A DNA stretch of 14,147 bases, from contig JANDJZ010000743.1 of assembly GCA_027943245.1 (NCBI GenBank), positions 1 through 14,147 on the forward strand, in the 5' to 3' direction. Positions 1 through 5,481 of this stretch are shown here, piece by piece. The translations under genes and the position numbers were made by a program. The stretch comes from Acanthamoeba sp. SK_2022b. Taxonomy: Eukaryota > Discosea > Longamoebia > Acanthamoebidae. A model generated the notes under the pieces. The model was not told where the DNA came from and ran no database searches. It saw only the letters and a list, made by a program, of their open reading frames with translations. How positions within the stretch are numbered: the first letter of the stretch is position 1; every line of letters starts with the position of its first letter.

Positions 1-226
1 GTAATAGAACGCTTCCTCTACACCGTCCTGTGGACCGCGAGCGGGCTGACGGTCACTGCCGGCCACTCTGGCAAGGAGGGGAGAGCGGAGGGGGGGGGGG
101 CGCGTACGCCGTGGTGGATGTCGATGTCTATGTAGAGGACTCGGGGGAAGGAGCCCATCAGCGAGAGGATCGCGAGAACGATGTCATTGACGTAACAAAA
201 CCCAGCTGCCTCATCCCTGTATTGTG

Positions 227-292
<66 letters not shown>

Positions 293-1914
293 TGTGTGTG
301 ACCCGCCATGTGATGAACACACAAGAGTCATAGAAAGAAGAAGATGAAGCCCAGCGGTGCGCACTTTTTGGCATCTGCGTTTGTGTGCGCGCGAATGAGG
401 GACACGTCGTGAGGGGGAGAGGCGACCAGAACATACGGAACATCAACCACAAATACGAAGGGAGAGGGAAAGCGTACGATGTCGCCCGCCCATCCAGTTC
501 ATGGCGATGGCGCTGCGCCGGGCCTTGAGCTCTTCGCAGGCGGCGATCGTGGCTGTGAGGAAAACAAGCGCGCAAAAGACGATGAGCGAGCGGTGCATTG
601 TTGAGGGTCAGCTATCGGGCATGGGCGTACCTCCCGCGAGCATGGCAGCATGTCGGAACACCCTGGAGAGGGGAGGGGAGAAGCGTGACGAATCGCCGCC
701 AGGGGAGGTCAGACGGACAGACGGACACGCCCCACGCTCACGACTTGTCCAATGGGGGGGGGAGAGGGGAGGACGTGCCCTGGGAAGGGCGTGCAGTCGT
801 GTTGCAGGCCAAACTCCTCGTCGCCTTCCCGAACCTCCTCCTCGCTGCTGTCGCTGGAGCTGGAGCTGGAGCTGCTGCTGCTGCTGCTGCTACTGCTCGT
901 GGAGCTATCGTCGTTGCTGTCGTCGCTATCCTCATCACTCGACCGCTTCTTCTTTTCCTTCTGTTTCTGCCTTCGCTTCTTCTTCTTCTTGACTGCTGCA
1001 CAAAAGAGATAAGTCATCCACTCTCTCTCTCTCTCTCTCTCTTCACCTCTCTCTCTCTCTCTCTTTCGCGGGAAAGAGCGACACCACCAAGAGTTGCAAG
1101 GGGGGGGGGGTGAGCGGATACCGTCCATCTTCATGCCAAACAGGTTCCTCCTTTGCGGGGGCTTGGGCTTGGGCTGTGGCTTGGTGGCGGTGAGGCGCTC
1201 GAGGTAGTCGGCGTCGTGGAATTCGGTCAACTGCTGCAGGGTGGCCTCCTGTGGCGCGATCAGCCGCACCAGGGATGGCCGCAGCAGGCCGTACGCTGCC
1301 GCCAGCGCATGCGTCCGCTCGGCCTTGCCCTTGTTGACCGGGAGCAGGTCTGGCCGCGTGCTCACGTTAGAAGGGGGGGAGGGGGGCATGCACACGTGGG
1401 CTCACCCGGGGAGGCGGGTGTACCTGCGGCGTCCGTAGCCTCGCGAGAGTAGATGTAGGCCGCCTTCCCTGTGCTGCCCGGTTGTTGCACCGGGGGTGGC
1501 GCTACAGGGGCCACGACGTACTTCTTGGAGCGTTTGAGCCTCTTGAAGGCCATCAGCTTCCTCATGCCCGCGAGCTGCGCCATCGCCCATGTGAGCAAAG
1601 TTCTACTTGCGTGTAGAGGCCTGTTGGAGACGAGCTTTTATCGCACCTGGTTCTGTCTTTCCGCCGCGGTGGCTGTCGGTGCCGGTGCTGGCCGCTTGCG
1701 GTGAGCCGTGGGGCTTATGGGCCGCTTGAAAACCACCACTTCATTCGTGCTCTTTGTGCCTTTGCGCCCGTAAGTTAATAGTGACGGAGGCAGGGGCGGC
1801 ACACGAGGGGAGAGGACCTGTAACGTCGAGGATAGCCTCCTTGGTCACACCTTCCACACTGGTGATGGTGATGGGTGGGGCAGCTGTACAGGCCTTGGCC
1901 GTCTCCGTTTCCAT
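1..1914 (-). CDS. Class I histone deacetylase (HDAC8/HDAC1-like), 5' part, ten exons, runs off left edge
   Basis: Zinc-dependent lysine deacetylase acting on histones. Exons on the minus strand: 1914-1818, 1759-1647, 1574-1424, 1349-1122, 995-779, 662-631, 552-478, 374-365, 216-108, 27-1; all join in phase and give 353 residues with no stop. Visible motifs: YIYS near the domain start; YGLL and [18 protein letters not shown] with the conserved Asp (about 263); a [16 protein letters not shown] block with the tandem catalytic His (304-305); [13 protein letters not shown] with zinc ligands Asp340 and His342. The third zinc ligand and the catalytic Tyr lie beyond the window. Odd points: a 10-base exon, a GC donor after 779, a long Lys-rich then Ser/Asp/Glu-rich insertion, and Arg where families carry Leu or Trp before HisHis. 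Exons 1-2, encoding a basic N-terminal extension, rest on phase and composition only (about 0.6); an ATG at 1583 is the fallback start. The HDAC identity is near certain; the subclass is not. Confidence 0.93.
229..290. repeat. (GT)31 microsatellite in a histone deacetylase intron
   Basis: Uninterrupted GT dinucleotides, 31 units, followed by an imperfect GATGTGTGTG. On the transcribed (minus) sense strand it is (CA)n, ending a few bases before the acceptor at 217-218. It is likely length-polymorphic. Confidence 0.98.
365..374 (-). other. 10-base microexon of the histone deacetylase gene
   Basis: On the minus strand the ten bases ATGCCAAAAA are preceded by gcag and followed by gtgcgc, a donor form used elsewhere in the window. 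Joined between the exon ending at 478 (CGA CAT C) and the exon starting at 216 (GGATGAG), it reads R-H-H-A-K-K-D-E-A, which is the canonical deacetylase sequence. Leaving it out shifts the frame, removes the second catalytic His and meets a stop in the next exon. The intron between it and exon 9 carries the (CA)n tract on the sense strand. Confidence 0.85.
1021..1074. repeat. (CT)n tracts in a histone deacetylase intron
   Basis: Two CT runs (about 1021-1042 and 1048-1073) split by TTCAC. They lie in the intron 996-1121. Because this gene is on the minus strand, the sense copy is (GA)n, unlike most intronic tracts here. Confidence 0.95.
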
Positions 1915-2070
1915 CTAGAGACGGCAACACTACAGCCAATTTCCCTGTTTTCCCGCCAAAAATAGAAAGAAAAAAAGAGAAATAAATAGCGCAGGCGAAG
2001 TAAAGACAAAAAAGTCCGATCTTAATTCCATCTGTGGCCACAAAGGAATTCGAGAGAAGCCGAAGAGACT
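1915..2070. promoter_or_regulatory. Bidirectional promoter between the deacetylase and the mitochondrial-protein gene
   Basis: Only 156 bases separate the two opposed ATGs. The stretch is more AT-rich than its surroundings. It contains TTTTCCCGCCAAAAA at 1948-1962, which holds the E2F/DP consensus (TTTGGCGGGAAA on the minus strand), and a CCAAT pentamer at 1936-1940, 8 bases away. No clear TATA box is seen. In the minus direction the ATG at 1914 directly follows ctctag, so a 5' UTR intron ending there is possible. Confidence 0.65.
1948..1962. promoter_or_regulatory. E2F/DP-like binding site
   Basis: TTTTCCCGCCAAAAA; the minus strand reads TTTTTGGCGGGAAAA, matching the E2F consensus TTTSSCGS with flanking A/T runs on both sides. 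It lies midway between two divergent start codons and next to a CCAAT box. The match is seen directly; binding and cell-cycle control are inferred. Confidence 0.55.
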
Positions 2071-2673
2071 ATGATGATTCAGCGAGTGGGTGTGCGCGGC
2101 AGCATCGCGAACTTTGGTTGCCTCCGGGGATCTGCGCTGGCAGGAGCTGCACGTCCTCTATTCAATTCGAGGGGCGCATTTTTTCCGATTTCCGCTGCAT
2201 CGCCCCGATTCTATACCTCGACGACGCTCACGGAAGGTGGCAGCAGCACACCCTGGATTCCTGGCAACCCTCCGAGCCTGGAGCAGTCAGGCCAAGAGGG
2301 GTTGACGCGGGAGAACATCTACCAGGTCATGTACCCCGGCCATGTCGCAGTCGATGATGATGTCGCCCGCGGAGCGAGCCTGCGAACAGTGGTGCAGGGC
2401 CTCTTCAAGTCGGCCGCCCGAGAAGGCCGGGTGCCCGCGAAGCAGGCGGAGAAAGTGTGGGCTAAATGGAATGCTGCCATTCATCGTTTGGAGCAAGAGC
2501 GCGGAGTGACCACCCTGGCCGATCTCGCAAGCCTCAATCGTGTGGCCTGGTGGCGCACGCGCGTCCCTTCGGCCCTCCGCTCCGCTCTCAACACATACGT
2601 CTACCACCACCGCCTTCCCGAATCCGTCCTTCCCTCCTCCTCCTCTTCTTCTACCACCGCCAACAGCGCCTAA
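2071..2673 (+). CDS. Unrecognised protein with mitochondrial presequence, single exon, 200 aa
   Basis: I do not recognise the family. The first about 55 residues are rich in Arg, Ala, Ser and Gly and almost free of acidic residues, and contain SPRFYTSTT (about residue 44), which looks like a mitochondrial processing-peptidase site with Arg shortly before RFY-TS. The mature part (about 80-180) is compact and helix-prone: an ENIYQVMYPGHV segment, a KSAAREGRVPAKQAEKVWAKWNAAIHRLEQ helix region, and LNRVAWWRTRVPSALRSALNTYVYHHRLP. It ends in a Ser/Thr/Ala tail that may be dispensable. The start is the first ATG after the promoter; a second ATG follows at once. It is divergent from the deacetylase gene, and no intron is needed. 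A role in the mitochondrial matrix is inferred from the presequence only. Confidence 0.75.
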   Translation: MMIQRVGVRGSIANFGCLRGSALAGAARPLFNSRGAFFPISAASPRFYTSTTLTEGGSSTPWIPGNPPSLEQSGQEGLTRENIYQVMYPGHVAVDDDVARGASLRTVVQGLFKSAAREGRVPAKQAEKVWAKWNAAIHRLEQERGVTTLADLASLNRVAWWRTRVPSALRSALNTYVYHHRLPESVLPSSSSSSTTANSA

Positions 2674-2746
2674 GCACGGAATCTGCTACCAGCTGTACAC
2701 ACACATGCCCATAAACCCCCCCTTTGTGACCTCCTCCTCCTCTCTC

Positions 2747-2764
2747 TCACACACACACACACAC
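2747..2764. repeat. (CA)n run after a CT run
   Basis: Alternating CA following TCTCTCTC, in the probable 3' UTR of the mitochondrial-protein gene. Confidence 0.9.
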
Positions 2765-2888
2765 AACTTGCCGCCCGCCGAGGGGAGCCGCTGCTCCCCA
2801 GCAGGCGTCGATGAAGGGGGGAAGCGAAGCTTGATTACATTGGAGTGCGCAGGTGGTGTGACGATGCTACAGAGCGGGAAAGCTTTAC

Positions 2889-2929
2889 AAGAGAGTGAGA
2901 GAGAGAAGAGAGAGAGAGAGAGAGAGGAT
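2889..2929. repeat. (GA)n purine tract in convergent spacer
   Basis: Nearly pure GA repeat with one AAG interruption. Read from the minus strand it is (CT)n downstream of the stop at 3149. Confidence 0.9.
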
Positions 2930-3148
2930 TCCACACAGACGGCGTGTCAGGAAACGGGATGGGTGGTGTCGTGATCGGGGCGCCATCGGGCACACGTCGA
3001 TAAGGGAGCACGTCGAGGAGGAGGAGGAGGAGGGAGGGAAGGGGAGGTCGTATGTGCAAGAGACGAACGGGAGGGGGGAGGTCTTATGTGCAGAGAAGAG
3101 CCAAGCCCGGCGCAGCGATCAGGTGGCGGTGGTGGTGGTGGGGCCACG

Positions 3149-4555
3149 TCAGTAGCCAAAGAGCTCGGCGTAGAAGGCGTCCTTGGCCGAGGCCTGCTGG
3201 TGCTGGCCGTGCGCGTTGTGGGGGTGGCCGTGGGCGGCGGGGCCCAACGCGGTCGCCGGCGAGAGGGGCGTGGAGGGGAACGACGAGCTGTCGGCCGCCG
3301 ACGAGGGCTGCTCCAGGCGCAGCAGGTCCTCCAGCCACGACCCCTCGTCGTCCGTCGACGGAGCCCCGGCCGACGCGTAGTCGAGCTGCTGCTGCTGCGC
3401 GGTGGAGGAGTCCAAGAGGACCTCCTCCTCCTCCTCGTCCTCCTCGCTCATGGCCGACGTCGTCTTGACGGGGATCGGCGCAGGGGGAGGCATCCACGCC
3501 GAGGCGGGCAGCTGCTGCTGCTGGGGCGAGTGGTAATCGCCGACGGCGCGGGCGGGCGAGTAGAAGGCGGCGCCGGCGGCGGCGTAGGAGGGCGGGAGGA
3601 CGGCGGGAGACGAGGCCGAGCGCTGGAGGTGGGGGTGGGGGTGGGGAGGCGGGGGGTAGAAGGGCTGGATGGAGGGGAGGCCGACCGGGTAGAGCGGCGG
3701 CGGGCTGGGCACCGCCGGCAGCAGGTCGTCGTGGCCCGCCGGGCCGCCGCAGGACGCCAGCGAGGGGGCGGCCATCCACTCGGGCTGCTCCAAGTCGGCG
3801 CGTGCGCCGTGCGAGTAGGCCTGCTGCTGCTGCTGCTGCTGGTAGTGCTGCTGATGCTGCTGCTGGTGGTCTGGCGGTGGGCAGAGGCGAGGGTCGATGT
3901 AGTCACAGCCAAAGGCCGACGAAGGAGACGGCAGCGCGGGGCTGCTGTTGTTGCTGCTGCTGCTGTTGCTGCTGCTGCCACCTCCGCCGCCGGTGTTGTA
4001 GTGGTGATGGTGGTGGTTGTTGTTGGTGTTGTTGCTCTCGCTGTTGCGCATGGCAAAGTAGGACGAGACCGAGTTGGACCGCTGTTCCCTCCGAGGCGCG
4101 CCGGCGGCGTGGTAGTTGCTGGCGGTGATGCTCACGCTCGCGCGGCGGCGCGCGGCAGAGGCCGAGGCCAGCGCGTCGCCGCCGCCGCCGCCGGTGGGGC
4201 GCTTGGGCTTCTTGATCTTGGGGTAGTTGGCGCGCCAGCGCGAGCGGCGCTTCTTGTTGCGGGCGTAGTAGTCCTCGTCGTCCTCGTACTCCCTGGCCGC
4301 GTCCTCGTCCTCCTCCTCGTACTTGGCGTCCTCGTCCGAGTCGTCCTCGTCCTCGACGGGCCCGGACTGCTGGGCCAAGTGCTGGAGGAAGGAGTTGACG
4401 AAGCCCACCTCGCTGAGGTTGCCGTCGGTGAGCGCTCGGCCGAGCGTGGGCATCGACGTCAGCGGCGTGTGCGACTGGCCCAGCGGGAAGGCCTGTCGGT
4501 GGCCCGCCCACGTGCGCACGTTGGCCGCCGTGCTGGTCGCGGCCACAGAGTTCAT
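3149..4555 (-). CDS. Unrecognised low-complexity, probably nuclear protein, single exon, 468 aa
   Basis: No family recognised. In order: an N-terminal 60 residues of normal composition (a SEVGFVNSFLQHL helix at about 48-60); an acidic block at about 67-95 rich in Asp/Glu; a strongly basic patch at about 99-120 (NKKRRSRWR and KIKKPKRP), a likely nuclear localisation or DNA-contact segment; poly-Gly; Asn, His, Ser and Gln runs; a long Pro/Ala/Tyr-rich region; a second acidic run (SEEDEEEEE); and two short aromatic-acidic motifs near the end, SWLEDLLRL (about 406-414) and DAFYAELFGY (459-468), of the type found in transcription-activation segments. The long open frame with protein-level structure rather than random codons supports a gene. 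The start is the first ATG of the frame after upstream stops; an upstream exon cannot be excluded. A transcription-regulator role is only a hypothesis. Confidence 0.7.
   Translation of the reverse strand: MNSVAATSTAANVRTWAGHRQAFPLGQSHTPLTSMPTLGRALTDGNLSEVGFVNSFLQHLAQQSGPVEDEDDSDEDAKYEEEDEDAAREYEDDEDYYARNKKRRSRWRANYPKIKKPKRPTGGGGGDALASASAARRRASVSITASNYHAAGAPRREQRSNSVSSYFAMRNSESNNTNNNHHHHHYNTGGGGGSSSNSSSSNNSSPALPSPSSAFGCDYIDPRLCPPPDHQQQHQQHYQQQQQQQAYSHGARADLEQPEWMAAPSLASCGGPAGHDDLLPAVPSPPPLYPVGLPSIQPFYPPPPHPHPHLQRSASSPAVLPPSYAAAGAAFYSPARAVGDYHSPQQQQLPASAWMPPPAPIPVKTTSAMSEEDEEEEEVLLDSSTAQQQQLDYASAGAPSTDDEGSWLEDLLRLEQPSSAADSSSFPSTPLSPATALGPAAHGHPHNAHGQHQQASAKDAFYAELFGY
3819..3870. repeat. CTG/CAG triplet tract coding poly-Gln
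   Basis: Repeated CTG on the plus strand, broken by GTAGTG and GAT, gives an interrupted Gln/His run in the minus-strand protein. A related mixed CTG/GTT tract at about 3940-3980 codes Ser/Asn, and another at about 3382-3396 codes Gln. Confidence 0.9.
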
Positions 4556-5476
4556 CGCGTCGGGGAGAGTGGGGCTTGCAGAGGTGGGGGTGGCAGGTGG
4601 AGGGGGGGGGTGAGCGACTCGTGGCCGTGGTACAAGTCACTCTTCAAGCTCTCGCTCGCTCGCTCTGCAGACGAATAAGTGAATAAGACGTCAGACCACC
4701 GCCACCCCCCCACCCCCCCCGCGCGCCGAAGACACACGGAACACGCGAGCGCGGATGCGTCATGATCCGCGCGCCCGGACCGCTTCCGGCGGCCGAGAGA
4801 GAGAGAGATAGCCGAACAGATTACGGGCCCGCCCCACTTGCCCAGAAATCCGAGGGGAACGAGGGGGCGCCCTGACCTTATCCGCGCCAGACCGCGGGAC
4901 GAGCCAATCCCGGTCGAGTCGCAGGCCTGACGCGGGCCCGCGCGATTGGCCGGCAGGCGCACGTCACCCGCTCGTCAGGGCCTGGAATTCTGCAGAATTC
5001 GGCCCGGTCGCCGTCTGTCTGCGGTCCACTCGCTGCCCGCACTCAAAAACGGGCCCCTCCCCTGCCGGTTACACACGGCCTGTGAGCGCCTCCCCGGTCC
5101 TGGCGGGCCTTCGCAGAACCGAGGGCGAAAAGACAGCGGGTGACGAACCTGAGCGCCCCACACAGCTGCAGGGTTGTCATCGTGGCCGCTGATCTAGCGG
5201 GGATCTCCCCACGCGCGCGGTTGCACATGCCACATGGGTGGGGGGGGGGTATCGCGACACCGCAGATGCAGAGGAGGCCTCCTTCTGCAGAAAGACGAGG
5301 TGGAGAGAGAGAGATAGAGAGAGGAGCGGGGTAACGGCGCGGTCAACGTTGCAAGGGGCCGAGCGCAAGGCGAAGGACACGGAACGCGGGGAGCCTCGCT
5401 GCCGGCGCAAAGAAGGGTCTGCGTGTAGCAACGGGAGGCGAGTGATGGCGATAGGTGTGACCGGATTGGGGGGATT
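4556..5476. other. GC-rich intergenic region upstream of the low-complexity gene; no gene supported
   Basis: 921 bases between the 5' end of the minus-strand gene at 4555 and the 3' end of the synthetase at 5477. It contains poly-C/G runs (about 4706-4720), CCAAT pentamers in both orientations (4903-4907 plus, 4944-4948 minus), several TGACG/GACGTCA-like elements (4687-4693, 4928-4932, 4961-4966, 5141-5145), a perfect 16-base palindrome (4985-5000) and a short GA repeat near 5305-5323. No TATA box, tRNA B-box or conserved protein was seen. The open frames are short and of skewed composition. Confidence 0.6.
4985..5000. repeat. Perfect 16-base palindrome
   Basis: GAATTCTGCAGAATTC is identical to its reverse complement and contains two EcoRI sites around a PstI site. 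It stands alone in GC-rich spacer DNA. Confidence 0.9.
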
Positions 5477-5481
5477 TTATT
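5476..5481 (-). terminator. AATAAA polyadenylation hexamer overlapping the stop codon
   Basis: The synthetase ends CAA TAA AAT on the minus strand, so AATAAA spans the stop codon. If it is used, cleavage would leave a very short 3' UTR. The match is seen; its use is inferred. Confidence 0.4.

Larger units (their letters stand above)
2674..3148. other. Convergent intergenic spacer, simple-sequence rich, no gene seen
   Basis: Lies between the 3' ends of two convergent genes and must hold both 3' UTRs. It has a (CA)n run at about 2747-2764, (GA)n at about 2889-2929, and GAG/GGA purine-rich sequence at about 3015-3075. No AATAAA hexamer was found near either stop. Open frames here are low-complexity products of the repeats. 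Confidence 0.75.

Noticed and set aside
229..290. CRISPR or satellite array
   Set aside because: It is a dinucleotide microsatellite with no spacers.
18..575. Continuous open frame through the histone deacetylase and the (CA)n tract
   Set aside because: It runs through introns as poly-Thr/His; the real protein is recovered only by splicing at conserved boundaries.
1581..1598. Deacetylase start at TTG 1598 or ATG 1583
   Set aside because: TTG is not a likely eukaryotic start. ATG 1583 is possible, but a phase-perfect intron (1575-1646) links exon 3 to two upstream exons that start at an ATG in a promoter-like setting; kept as the fallback.
3086..4678. 530-codon open frame on the plus strand
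   Set aside because: It is antisense to the low-complexity gene, with Val/Gly/Arg runs that mirror the GC-rich codons of the other strand and no domain-like structure.
4946..5163. Overlapping short open frames on both strands in the GC-rich spacer
   Set aside because: Short, Pro/Gly/Arg-rich, no start context, no splice partners and no recognisable domain.
4700..5240. tRNA or small RNA gene in the spacer
   Set aside because: I looked for a GGTTCRANYCC B-box on both strands and found none; no cloverleaf was evident.
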